Assembly (NCBI GenBank): GCA_037447605.1
Contig: CM074820.1
Coordinates: 1,294,331-1,358,330, forward strand
From: Zygnema circumcarinatum
Taxonomy: Eukaryota; Streptophyta; Zygnematophyceae; Zygnematales; Zygnemataceae
DNA length: 64,000 nucleotides
Direction of reading: 5' to 3'
Shown: piece by piece, positions 40,104-51,312 of the stretch
How positions within the stretch are numbered: position 1 is the stretch's first letter
Layout of the letters: every line of letters begins with the position of its first letter
Made by a program: the position numbers and the translations under genes
Notes under the pieces: generated by a model
What the model was told of the DNA's origin: nothing
Database searches by the model: none
Seen by the model: the letters and a program-made list of their open reading frames with translations, nothing else

Positions 40104-43100
40104 TCAGCTGAAGGGGAATGGTTCGGGGCAGCAAACCAGCAACCCTAAAACAAGAACGCCCACCCCGAATGCCACCTGACTTTGTGAGGGAGGCGAGAGT
40201 TCGTCTGCTTGAGGGGCAATGGGACCCCTCTGAAGCAATACGATGAGGACCACCCAGTAAAGCGCCACGTCATCAAGAAGAGCGCCGCCAGCCAGCAGCA
40301 CCAGGGAGAGGCCTGTGAGCCTAGCGGCAGCCTGCAGGACATGCGGCACCAAGGCATGGTCAGATCCACATGCATGTATGGTCAGATCCACATGCATGTA
40401 TGGTCAGATCCACATGCATGTATGGTCAGATCCACATGCATTGTATGGTCAGATCCACATGCATGTGCAGGGCATGCTGGCGGAGCCCATCGCAGGAGTG
40501 GTGCCATGGGAAGACCTAACAGGGGACAGCATCTGCACTGAATCCTCTATGAGAGCCCGACAGGAATGAAGGTAAAGTCAGGGGAATGAATACAAACTCG
40601 AGAAAAGAGGTCACATGAGGTGACATTGCAGAGCATATGACTCCCATTTCAGTCGCGAGAGAATAGGATGGCGAGCCCTACACCCTGAACCGTGAACCCT
40701 GAATCCTAAACCCTGAACCCTCAATCCTAAACCCTGAACCCTAAATCCTAAACCCTGAACCCTGAACCCTCATTGCATGCCTCCAAGGTCTGGACCCAAC
40801 TCCATAGCAGCCGTCGCAACAAGCAAGGTTGCTTCTTTCCCCTTCTTTTCCCTCCTTGCCCTTTTTTTTTCTTTTTTTTTGCCCCTCTCTCTCTCTCTGT
40901 CTCTCTCTCTCTCTCTCCTCCAGTCCCATTCTACCTCCTCTCACCTTGCGTCCCCAAATGGCGTGGGCAATCCTCCCACCATCCAACTCCCCCACCGGAA
41001 TGGAGTTGAGGGCATTTATGAAGAGTGCGGTCCATGCAGGCAGCAGCAGCGGGCTGACAACCAATGTGGCATCCTCTACAAGTCTAGGTCCGAAAAAGAG
41101 CTTGGCTGCAAAAGCATGAAAGAATGGAGGTATGTGAAAATATGACCACTGTTTTCATGATAGCAACAAAGGGTATTTCTTCAAATCCGCTCGAAATGCT
41201 TTCCGAGAGCTAAATATCGTTCTCACTCGTTCATTCAACTGTCCTTATTCCAATTCCCCTTTTGCTATTCTAATCCTTCAGCGATGCCCTGTATGCATCA
41301 TATGATTTAACCCGTCTTTTCTGCCAAAAGGCGGAAGGATGATAACCAAGAGCGAAATACACGGGAAGAAGGATTATGTTCTTTTGTGTTTCAGAGAGAA
41401 CGATGATGAAGTTGAATGAGACTTACCGAGCCCTCCCACCAGTAGGGAATCATGGAACAGTGCAGTGTCTACTACCACTCCCTCCTCTCCCGTTGAGAGC
41501 AGCAAACTCCCCACAACAATCAGCATAGCCAAAGCCGACCCCCATAGTGGGCCAGCTGCAGCTACCTCAGCCAACACTCCTCTGCTGGGAACAACTCCCT
41601 TTACTCGTGTGATTCCTCCAAATGAGCCTATCTGCTCCCCAAGGCACATAAATATCAAATTATTATTATTATTATTATTATTGATTGATTGATTTTATTA
41701 TTATTATTATACTTATTATTATTATTATTTTACTTTTTTTTTTTTTTTTATTACTTTTTCTCTGTTTGAGACCTAAACCAATTGCTTCAGTCAGTCCTTA
41801 GGGAAATCCTCCTTTGCCTTTACATTTAAAGCCAATATCAACCTAAGCGAATCATACTGCAGTTTTCATAGAACTTTGTTTTACATTATATCCCCTTTTA
41901 TATCTTTCCAAGTCAGTATGCCTGTTCAACGATCCACATGGCCACATCAGAACACAACAAGCAAGAAGATGCTCGGTTCAAAAAATGAAAGTATGCAGCC
42001 CTTCCCATTCATTCATTCATTGAGTCCGACATAAGAGTTGGCAGTACAAACCTGCCAACTCGGAATAAAGAATGGAGCACTGAGTTGAAGTCCGGCCTTA
42101 TTTGCTGCCACTCGGTGGCCCAATTCATGCGCTGCCAAGATGGCAGCTATAACCAGAGCTCCCGGCCAACTTTCAAGGAGGGGACCGACAAAATCAGCAA
42201 CCGAGGGTCTGCAAACCATCTCAAGAAAGTTCACAAGATGAGATGCAAGTCAGCACCCATGAAAAAGAACACACTTGTTTCCAACTCATATGTCCAGAGC
42301 AGGTTTTCGTACAAGTGAACGCGAAAGGAGCTGGTCATTGGGTGTTGGCTCTCTGTAATTGATAAAACAGGACTTTTATGCTTCTGGAAATCCAAGACTT
42401 CCCGTTTTCTATAGCGAACAAAGGTAGGCAATCAGACATCACATTCTTTACATGAATGGTTGCAAGCTCAAACTCACAAAATGTCAACGTCCAGTTCACG
42501 GAGAGCTGCACTGTGCTGCAGGAGAGTATATATTGTCGTTAGTCCAAATGCTCCGGCTGCCACCCACTCTGGAATGGCTGAACCCCCAGCAAATGGCCAA
42601 AACCCACAATGTATTCATCGTTATCAGTATATCAACACCAAGAACAAGTCAGCATTAGGATGAAACGGGAAGATTCAATAACAGGATTGTAGTCGTTCAT
42701 ATAGCACTCTCTCTAGTTGAAAGAACTGTTGAATCCTTGCATTCAGCAATTCTTAGCCTGTTTGTCAGCCAATACTATGCAGTTCTCGAACCTGACCCAT
42801 CAATAAGGATTGTTTTACAGCTGTAAGAAGCAATCTAGCTAATGGCAAGGCAAAGTCAGGCGATCAAACAACTCACAAAAACAACTGATAGTCAGCAATT
42901 CCGGCCAAGAATTTCAGCTCGCCAGCCTGAAATACACTATCAAATGTTCTGCTGACTGCCATATCGAAAGGGATGAGTATCTTGACAGATAACATGGTGC
43001 GATGTAACTAACCTGCTGGAAGGGGCTTCAATAGTTGAGATGGAATGACTATAGCAACTGGACGGTCATCATCCGATTTCTTTAAAAGGAAAAGAGATAG

Positions 43101-45680
43101 CTGGTCACCAAATTTTTCCTGCATTGTCCCAGAAAGTGGGCATCATAAAGGCAACCAGTCTGCCTTATGAGTTTCCTGAATGCCACCATCGGATTTTAAA
43201 GCCGTAGCTGTTACAATGAAAGGAAAAACTGTTCGCACAGAAGCCGTGACAGGTTTGGAGAGTTTATTTAGTATTTACAATCTGTCAAGAGCACACAAAC
43301 TCGTTGCTCTTAGAGCAATCAGTTATCTTTTGATATCTATGCCAAACCCGTGGAAGACATCATCCCACGTTTCAGAAAACAGTTGTGGACGTATTTTGTA
43401 GTTTTCTCTTCATCGACAGGTACTGCAAGATTTCTTTTTTATGCTGTGTTTCTCACCTTCACCCTTTGTGTCAGCTTGGCATGTGCCTTAGCCGAATCTC
43501 CTCTCAGATTGCCTGTGAAAAGAACTCCTCCCTGAAGCCATGGCCCAGGCCACTTGCTTTTTAGGGGCAGCTATTTTTCTTGAACATGCTAAGCTTATAT
43601 AAGCAGCAACAGATGATTAGAATTTGGCTGTGACCAGTTCTATTCAACGTTCAAACTGATTCATGCATGCGCATCAGATGGCAAACATGTGAAGCCCTTT
43701 CGAGTATGGTCCCAACCATCTACACAGATTGATTTATGGCAGCGACGATTACTTGCCAACAACACTAGTTATTCAACAGGCTGGAATGGCAAAATGTTCA
43801 TCAGGTAATACACAGGCATGATCCGAGATTGAATTTACCTCATACGGTTCTTGCCCGGTTACAAAAAATGTGTCAAATCCAAAAACTTGATTCCTCAGTA
43901 CATCGACGTACTCCTTCGAAATGACTTCCGCGCCTGCCAAGTTCTGCACCCCAACAGCTTATGGTTCTGCGAGCATATGCCACTCAACTTTCAACTTACA
44001 ATACTGTCTCTATACATAATCTCGTCTGCAAAGGTTTCATGCATCTTCCTGCTCGGCTAGACTTCATCGATATAGCGAACAAAGTGTTCCAACAAGCTAT
44101 TTCGATCCAAACAATGAAGCATAAAAATTGGTAAATGAGTAAAGACGTATGCCGGTCCTCTGACATCTCAATACAGAAAGGTATGTACAGGTGGAAGTCC
44201 TCACAGTCTGGAACAAAGATGGTGTGCTTGGACCATCACTCCGTGCCTTCCATTCGAAATCACCTGAAGGGTCCCCAGGTTGCTGAATCCAAATCCAACA
44301 CAATGAGGGGTCATTGTCATTCTTTGACATTAATAAGTTATCTGCAAGCTACTTTTTTAAAATCTTGCCTGAATATGCACGACTTGCTACTATCTCCTAA
44401 TGCTGGAATTAACAGATCTATAATATGATGATTTCAAGACCCTTTTCCCTTGATTGCAGCGCTTTGTAGCTCACATCACTTTGTGAATCAATCCGAGTTA
44501 AGATAATGTTCTGTTAGGCAAAGATGGAACAATGCACCGGGTTAAGTAGCGGCTTTAAAGTAATGCGAGAGGCGGTCATCGCTTCTTGCAACTATAGAGT
44601 ACGGGAATGAAGATACGTGCAGGATTTGACCAGCTATTTGAAATTCATAACATCTAATAGCTTTTCTTGCCGTCTGCCTTATCACGCAAAAGTGCATCAA
44701 GTCATCGAGTGGCTAACTAAAGAAAAGAGATACGCTTCCTCAATTCATGTTCCAGTTGTTTTTTATCACATTGACAACTGGCATACGTAATTTCATAAAA
44801 TCTCCCATTGGAATCTAAATTGCATAATTGGAGACGCGGCATCTTGCTAGCTCTGAAGCGGCATGCATTTGAAAAACGAGCAATTGCTTACTATCACGGC
44901 TGCGTCTGATCAACGTATCAATCTTTAAGCTTTTCTTTCTTTCTTGAACACCTCGCTAAAAAAGGTGAAGCAAGCACCTTCTCTGATTTTTCATCGTCAT
45001 CAGGTTTTTTTTCACCGCCGTCAGAGTCCTTCTGCTCAGCGGAACAAATGCCTCCCCATTTTCTTCGAGCGCTCTTGCCATTGCGCACAATTCTGCACGT
45101 CGATTGATCAGAAGTGTCAATGAAGTTAACGGGCGTTCAGAAACAAACACATAGGCTTATACTTCATTGATGGCGCCAAGTATGTGTGTGTGCGTGCGCG
45201 GCTTCGGAGTTTTTTATTTGCAAGGAGCTTTCGACTTCTTTCTCCTTTTCAATTGCTCGGACCTGATCTATTGCAACTGTGTGCGTATGTGGGGGGGTGC
45301 GTGTGTGTTTGTAAGAGAGCGAGGGAGAGAGAGTGAGAGAGAGAGAGGACTTTCTGAGTTTCAATTAATAACAGAACGGAAATGCCTGGAGTTAGATTTG
45401 CCAGAGTTTTGCGAATAATTTACTAGTTCGAGAACCATCCAGAACTTCAAAATGTCGTGCAATATACGAACACAACTACAGTCCTCATTCTAATCATCCA
45501 AAACCGCTATATATGCCGTTGTTTAAACATAAGGAAACTGAATAACAACCTCAAATGACAGCCAAGCGAGTGCTGTGATACACTGAGAGGGCTCAAGCGG
45601 CGCGCTCTGCCGTCCCCATGAATTGCACCAAATGCCGGCGTTGCCGCATAATACGGCGCTGATGATATAAAGGAAGCCAT
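40104..45680 (-). CDS. EGY2: EGY2-type M50 metalloprotease (site-2-protease family)
   Basis: Plastid intramembrane zinc metalloprotease of the S2P/M50 family. Confident exons (minus): 43839-43943, 43457-43531, 43013-43118, 42478-42577, 42052-42208, 41427-41631, 40945-41105, 40104-40331, with matching phases. Seen: VFGFDTFFVTGQ, then EKFGDQLSLFLL, AIPEWVAAGAFG, zinc-binding AAHELGHRVAA followed by PFFIPSWQIGSFG, and the second metal-ligand motif GELDGGRIAHAIWGRK. The hydrophobic C-terminal tail has YWVVLIVLLQRGPIAP and ends in PEPFPFS. LDGG with downstream RGPIAP is the EGY2 pattern. The 5' end is tentative: an acidic exon at 44978-45031, and a first exon from ATG 45680 to about 45550 with a transit-like start (MASFISSAPYY-); at least one exon between 43943 and 44978 may be missing. 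It shares its upstream region with the divergent glutaredoxin gene. Confidence 0.88.
40357..40472. repeat. 22-bp tandem repeat in EGY2 intron
   Basis: Five copies of a GGTCAGATCCACATGCATGTAT-type unit (22-23 bp), one with a one-base insertion. They lie in the intron between the last two EGY2 exons, just upstream of the acceptor at 40332 on the minus strand. Confidence 0.85.
40679..40773. repeat. Degenerate telomere-like repeats (CCCTGAA/CCCTAAA)
   Basis: About 13 units of the form CCCTRAA or TCCTAAA, close to the plant telomere heptamer CCCTAAA, most changed to CCCTGAA. They lie in the same EGY2 intron as the 22-bp tandem. Confidence 0.75.
40862..40920. repeat. Poly-T and (CT)n tract
   Basis: T-rich run followed by CT units in the EGY2 intron next to the donor at 40944. 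Confidence 0.85.
41658..41757. repeat. (TTA)n microsatellite and poly-T
   Basis: TTATTATTA units interrupted by TGATTGATTGA, then a T run, upstream (minus strand) of the EGY2 exon at 41427-41631. Confidence 0.9.
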
Positions 45681-45844
45681 GGCTTTGCTTTGCTTTGCTT
45701 TGAGAAGCTATGGCTACTTCAGCTGCAGCCCCACCATGAGGCTTGCTCTTCCAGCTGCTTCTCAGGGGCAGAGGGAGCTCAAATAAGGTACAGGTGCAGA
45801 GTGGGGAGGGAGACAACTGGGCATTCTCCCGATACTGTAAACCG

Positions 45845-45899
45845 TCCAATAGTAACACGCCACGTGTACCATTAGCCAACGTGGCGTGTCACCATTGGA
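45845..45899. promoter_or_regulatory. Palindromic CCAAT/G-box module
   Basis: CCAATAGTAACACGCCACGT on the left is mirrored by ACGTGGCGTGTCACCATTGG on the right. Both arms hold a CCAAT box and an ACGT core (G-box family). Confidence 0.7.
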
Positions 45900-45950
45900 C
45901 GTGCTCGTCAAAGAGCAAAAGGATGCCCTCCGCGCCATAGTGAGCGTCGT

Positions 45951-46005
45951 TCAATAATGACACGCCACGTCGACATGATTGTACACGTGGCGTGTCGCCA
46001 TTGGA
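45951..46005. promoter_or_regulatory. Palindromic CCAAT/G-box module
   Basis: TCAATAATGACACGCCACGT is mirrored by ACGTGGCGTGTCGCCATTGG, about 105 bp from the previous module. It lies about 140 bp upstream of the glutaredoxin start. Confidence 0.7.
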
Positions 46006-46143
46006 GATGCTCGAATTTAGGTCGCCATGGAGACAGCCTCCGTCTGGGCTGGAGAGGTGTGAGAGTGGGGGGCGCCTGTTGGCAGGCCAGGCAGCGGGAG
46101 AAGGGAGGGAGCGCTGAGAAAGGGGGGAAGAGAGCAGGCCGCC

Positions 46144-47815
46144 ATGACGCGCTTCGCCGTATTCACGTTGCTTGCCGTCTCCTCCTTCCTCTCCGTCGCC
46201 ATCGGCCCGGCGGAAGCTTTAGATCCGAAGGCGTTTGTCAAGTCCACTATTGACTCTCATCCAGTGGTCATCTTCTCCAAGTCTTACTGCCCGTAAGCAT
46301 CGCTCTGCTCCTCCCTCTCCCTCTCCCTCTCCCCGCCCCTCTGTCTCTCCCTCTTTTCGTCTCCTTCTCGCCTTCGGAATCGCCTTATGGGGCTATAGTG
46401 ACATCACCATGCTCATCTGTTTTGTGATAATGTTCATGGTCATGTAGGATGGTTGTACTATGGGTTTTCCGGTGGTCATGATAAACGAAGCATCCGCCTG
46501 TTTTGACCAGCTTTTTTATTTTTATGCAAATTTTCGCTGCAGGTATTGTAGGAGAGCTAAGCAAGTCTTCAAAGGTCTAGGGGTGACGCCTTTTGTGGTG
46601 GAGCTTGATCAGCGCGGTAAGGCCTTTGTTGCCGCTTTAACGAATGGAATAAATACCTTCTAAGTGTTGGTTAAAGATTTAGTGTTTCATTTTGCAAGGG
46701 AAGGAAACGTTGCACGTCTCAGTCAGAATTCTCTGAAGGTAATTCACGTTTGAGAAATGGAAGAACTAGATTCTAGAATCGAGTCGGTTCTGGGACTGAT
46801 TTTGAATACAGAATCAAAAGTGAGTTTTGCTGCGGTCAACATATCTGTTCTTTGGAATCTGCAATTGTTTTCATTTTGTGACAAAATGTCAAAGTTCATG
46901 CTAGTTTGGGCTTTCCTCCAGACACTGCTTCATTGTATTCTAAGTTCGAATGAGCTGAAATGGGTTACTCCTAGAGTTTTTTTTCAAATCGTCTAGACGC
47001 CTCTTGTTACGACTTCCCCATGATCATCTCATCTGGTGTATCTCGAGGTCTTCAGCCATAGACTTTTCACCCTGTTGGCGGTGCTTGTGTTTGGGTTCTA
47101 AGGATAAAAAGAAGATATTGTTCAATAACTGCTACTTACGTCTGAGAATTTCAGGAACGGTCGTGTCAAATTGTTCAAAGTCGATTCAAGTTGGGTTGTT
47201 ATCTGGAGCTAATGATTCATCCTATTGTCTTTGCAGAGGATGGCCAGGAAATTCAAGCTGCAGTTGCTGCTTTCATAGGACGCCGAACGGTGCCGCAGGT
47301 GTTTGTCAAGGGTCAGCATATTGGTGGCTCAGATGGTATGTTTTTTCCTCCTTTACCTCGTAATGTTTTAGAAGGAAACTCGTAATCAGGGGTTTGGTGC
47401 GGCCAACATATTCGCAGATTAGGGAGGCAAGCTTCTTCATCTGTTTCACTTCCTGATACTTCCATGCATTCCGCTGATGAACATACCTAGCTTTACTTCT
47501 GTGTGGAGACCTTGAAAACAATGTTGCTTGAATTGGACTGACAAGATGACTTGATCATCTAGGCATATTTCGGTCCATAGGATCTGAACTTCACATTCTC
47601 ATCAGAGCACACAGATCAGCAGGGAAATTTGGTGCAGGGGGAAGGAGACGCAGGCAGGGAAATGAGAGTGTCGGAAGTTTGCGACTACGTGTGAAGAGTC
47701 TCCGTTTTGTGGTTCTGATGCCTTTTCCACTGTTGGCTCTGCAGATACTGTGGAATCGTTTGAGAGCGGCCGCTTGGCTGAGCTCGTCTCTGGCGTGGAG
47801 ACGCATGAGTTGTAA
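46144..47815 (+). CDS. CPYC-type glutaredoxin with secretory signal (GRXC3/C4-like)
   Basis: Thiol-disulfide oxidoreductase using glutathione. Exons 46144-46292, 46543-46616, 47237-47335, 47745-47815 give 130 aa with consistent phases. Residues 1-25 ([20 protein letters not shown] then GPAEA) form a signal peptide, pointing to the secretory pathway, as in plant GRXC3/GRXC4. The active site CPYC is at residues 49-52 and is split by the first intron. The TVPQVF cis-Pro motif and GGSDD glutathione-binding motif follow. The start is fixed by the signal peptide and a good context (GCCATGA). It faces EGY2 across 463 bp. Confidence 0.93.
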
Positions 47816-48680
47816 TGTTTTCAAGGATGAACTTTTACTTTTTTGAAGTAATGTCCGTAACCTGTTTGCGTGGACTGCTGGATAAAGTAACCTTTACAAG
47901 TAGAGGGTGTTGGGACACTTTTCTATGGGAAGCAAAGTATTTATACGTTGAACAATGTTTGACTCTATAAAATGGCTTCATTCGTGTTGTTTTAGCTTTC
48001 TTTCAACAAGAACAACACCTGGTGCACCTAAACTCATGTGTTAGCGCTAGGACTTTTTGCTGAACCCTTCCCGAGGTTGATCGCTGTGAGACTACTTGCT
48101 CTTGCCTTAGTGGCTGATGCTGCCTCAACTGCAGCAAACACAGATTGCTGCTCTAATATGGAATGTGCAGTAATGAGGGAATTAACATCAGGTTGCATTT
48201 CTGTTTGCAATTGCGATACTGGACATCATCACTGGCTCAATATCTGCTCCACCTTTAAAAGGCAAAGCAGAGCATTTCAAAGCTACACCCCTGTTTGCTT
48301 AATTGTTACAATGGATTGCATTGCGTTTTGTGTATAACCAAATGCGTTTCCACATAGCAAGTACTGTCCAAGATCGTGCCCGACAGCCCACTAGAGCCCG
48401 ACAGCTGGTTTGTGAACTAGGAATAAACGTGCAACTCGCGATATGATGTCCCCGCTGTTCCAGGCACACCTCAGGTGATGAACGGGATTGACAGCCCGGC
48501 TACTCAACCGTCCCATGAATTGCAGTGACATCAGCATCGTAGCACAATCAGAGGGGTGCCGACTCATTGGCTGGCCTGGAGCTGGCTTCAGCACTTCAGT
48601 TCCTTGGAGCGAGGATCAAGCACTTAACCAAGCACCTCTTCATCTTGAGAGCATAACGAGGTTGCGCAGTTCTCAGCTAC
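47816..48680. other. Intergenic; 3' ends of glutaredoxin and coiled-coil gene
   Basis: No gene recognised with confidence. The final exon or exons of the minus-strand coiled-coil gene should lie here but I could not place them. Confidence 0.35.
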
Positions 48681-50234
48681 CTTTGCACTTGATTTCTGCT
48701 TCCATGTTTTCGAGTTCCCTGCAACCAGGAAATTACCTTCACTTTGCAGACCATAAAAGAAGTCATCGAGGCTGATCAACTGGAAATACCTAAATTCAAC
48801 CGAGTAAACAACGAGATAACGGCCCTTGTAGCAGAGGTGAAACTCGTACACAGTCGTTAATTCATTGCAGGCACAAATGCAATGTTTGAAGATTAAAGAA
48901 GGACAATGGACATTTTCGCACCGTTTTTTGAAATCTCGTCGTCGCATTGCCTGGATAACCAAATCCTCTAACTTCTTGTTTTCATCCTGCAGGGCTCCTA
49001 CGTCTTCTTTCCTTTGCCTGATCAGTCTTTCAAACTGGCTGATTTCTTCTCGGACCTCAATCTGACGGGCATCCACTTTGCGTCTCAGCTGATCACTAAC
49101 AGCTTTAAGTCGTTCAAGTTCAGTCCTTAAATCAGTTTTTGAACTGTCCAAGGCGTTGTTCTCTTTCTCAAGCTTGAGTAGCTCTACCATGTCAGACGAA
49201 GCCCTCTGGCGGCGCCGAGAAAGATCTGCTAATTCCCATTTCAACTGATTGGACACAGGCGACAAAAAACACGGGTCACATATTGCATATCTATTGCCCG
49301 AGAAAACATGCTCACACATCTAGGATTTTAATTGTACAAGCACCACTGTAATGTACCTGACTGTCATTGGCTTTATGTCGAGGACGTGTTTTCCAGAGAA
49401 GAATTACCTGAATCTCAATGGAGAGCTGACTTTCGTTGTGCTTGGTCGAAAAACACATACTGGAATCACCAAGCGTCGGGTTTGCTTCATGAAAGAAGAG
49501 CCAAAGGTTATGTCACTTTTACCTTAGCTACGATTTCCTGCAGGTCATTTACCCGATTTTCCACTTCCAACCAAAAGTGTGTTTCCAGTTGAAGGAATCC
49601 ATCCATGACTGCCTTATGCTGAATAAAATACGCCGCACTCTTCTCCTGAGCTTTTGAAAGCTCAAAAAACTCTTTCTGAAGCTCCCTGACACATCCTCCA
49701 ACAATTGCATGTGTACTGTCAATCTCTTAAAGAACGCCTCACTAGAGCTTGCTGGAAGAACCTTAATATGACATCTGCCATCTCTCAAACTCTACGCTGA
49801 CGGTCAGGACAGCGTGAGAATTGATACGTCGAAAAAAGGTGGCTCACGTGTCGAGGACGCAGTAGTGTATAGAGGAACATCACCCCATTTACACTGCCAT
49901 AATCACTCTTGGAGAAAAAGTTGGCCATTTTTTAGCAAGAACTGCGAAGGTTCGCATAATGGCTGACATGGGAGCACTGTGCCACTGTTACTACCCGCTA
50001 GTGCTGAGTCATTTAGACATTTACGCCCTTACTAAGCAAAGAAATGGTAGGCATAAGGCGATGATGTGTTGTGCAACTGCACACAGATTCAGAAAAACGA
50101 GCACGGCAGGGACCGCAGCAGACAACTGACAGGACACGTCGTCCTCACTCTTTGGTCAGGATTAGCTCGTCACAATCATTTCGAAGCCTTATGATTTCTT
50201 CTTGTGTCAAGAACACTCGTTTCGGGAGTGTCAT
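48681..50234 (-). CDS. Coiled-coil protein of unknown function (partial model)
   Basis: Exons seen (minus): 50149-50234 (starts MTLPKRVFLTQEEIIRLRND), about 49523-49723, 48922-49244, 48681-48718. The last three join in phase; the first junction does not close, so an exon is probably missing. The last visible exon ends in phase 1 at a GT donor, so the true C-terminus lies further left. The middle exons encode an almost continuous charged heptad-rich helix (ELADLSRRRQRASSDMVELL, then EREISQF-like and QRKEDVGALQDENKKLEDLV). No catalytic domain is visible. A structural, cytoskeletal or kinetochore role is conceivable but not supported. It is divergent from the FAS1 gene. Confidence 0.6.
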
Positions 50235-51312
50235 GGTGAATGAAGACTTTCGTACTGTACACAGTCCACTGTCAGAAACAAAACAATGATTAAGCCAAAA
50301 ACTATTTCCAGCACCTTCGCATGCCCCTTCTCTGTCCTCCCAGTAAACAAACCCTATCAAATGCTTTCCCTCGCAATACCAACAAAACTGAAAAAGCCAT
50401 TTTTCTCTCCATCGAGAACTGCCACCATGGCGCCTGCTCACTTGCTTGCAGCTTCAAACTTCGGCCAAAACATCCGAGGGCGGGGCTCCGTTGAACGTAC
50501 CGTGCTAACCATTAGCCAATCATGGTTCGTCACGTGTACAATATGTCCCACGTGGCACGCTGTGACTGGCTGGGATCAAGCACAGTGTGCTCATTAGTCC
50601 CGCCCTGAGCGTCCTGTCTTGACCAAACCAATCACAGCATGCCACATCAACATCAATGCACACGTCGCAAACCATGATAGGCTTACCTTTGACAGGCGTA
50701 CAGTACCTTCTACAGAGACCCCAGTACAGTACAGTAGTACAGTACCGTACGGTAATGCTTGGATCACCAGCTGGCAGTCAGATCATACCGTACGATTAGC
50801 CGCGTACATGTACGTTCATGTACCAATATTGTACGGGTACATGTACGAACAACCACAAAGCTGAAATTGTACGGTCAGTGGCACTCTTGGGCGGGAGGGG
50901 ATCGCAACTCGCGATGCTCGCCCCAAGGATCAAAAAACGACAAACCGACTTTTCCAACAGATCGGTCAGTCAAAAAACATTTTACTTCCACCCTTAGACA
51001 GACAGCTTGATCTTCCTCGACTTATTTTCGCTGCCCGACCCCAACATGACCAATCAGCGCGTTCCAGAGCTCTGTACGAGTAATTACATTCCTGATTCCT
51101 AATTTTCCTGGCTCCCGACCCGCCGACCAGAGCAGCCCTGTCCCTGCGGCGGCGGCATCTTTGGCGGGCGCTAAAAACGCCCCCGGGAGATTCCTGCGAG
51201 ATACCCCGCCGCCACTCTCGCCCTCTCCCTCCCTCCCTCAGTGTCGCAGCAGGAGGCAGGCGGAGGGGAAGGAGGAAGAAACCAGGGGTGCGGAGGCAAA
51301 GGAGGGGCAGCC
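50235..51312. promoter_or_regulatory. Divergent upstream region, coiled-coil and FAS1 genes
   Basis: Contains one palindromic CCAAT/G-box module (50515-50575) and a cluster of GTAC-core words (for example ACCGTACGGTA near 50743 and several up to 50875). Confidence 0.45.
50515..50575. promoter_or_regulatory. Palindromic CCAAT/G-box module
   Basis: AGCCAATCATGGTTCGTCAC, CACGTGTAC, then CCACGTGGCACGCTGTGACTGGCT; arms are mirrored though less perfectly (CCAAT against CTGGCT). Confidence 0.55.

Larger units (their letters stand above)
45681..46143. promoter_or_regulatory. Divergent promoter region of EGY2 and glutaredoxin
   Basis: 463 bp between the proposed EGY2 start (minus) and the glutaredoxin start (plus). 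It contains two palindromic CCAAT/G-box modules (45845-45899 and 45951-46005), listed separately, symmetrical and hence compatible with action in both directions. Confidence 0.55.

Noticed and set aside
40315-40569. Open frame with repeated CMVRSTCMYGQIHMH-like peptide
   Set aside because: Translation of the 22-bp tandem repeat in an EGY2 intron.
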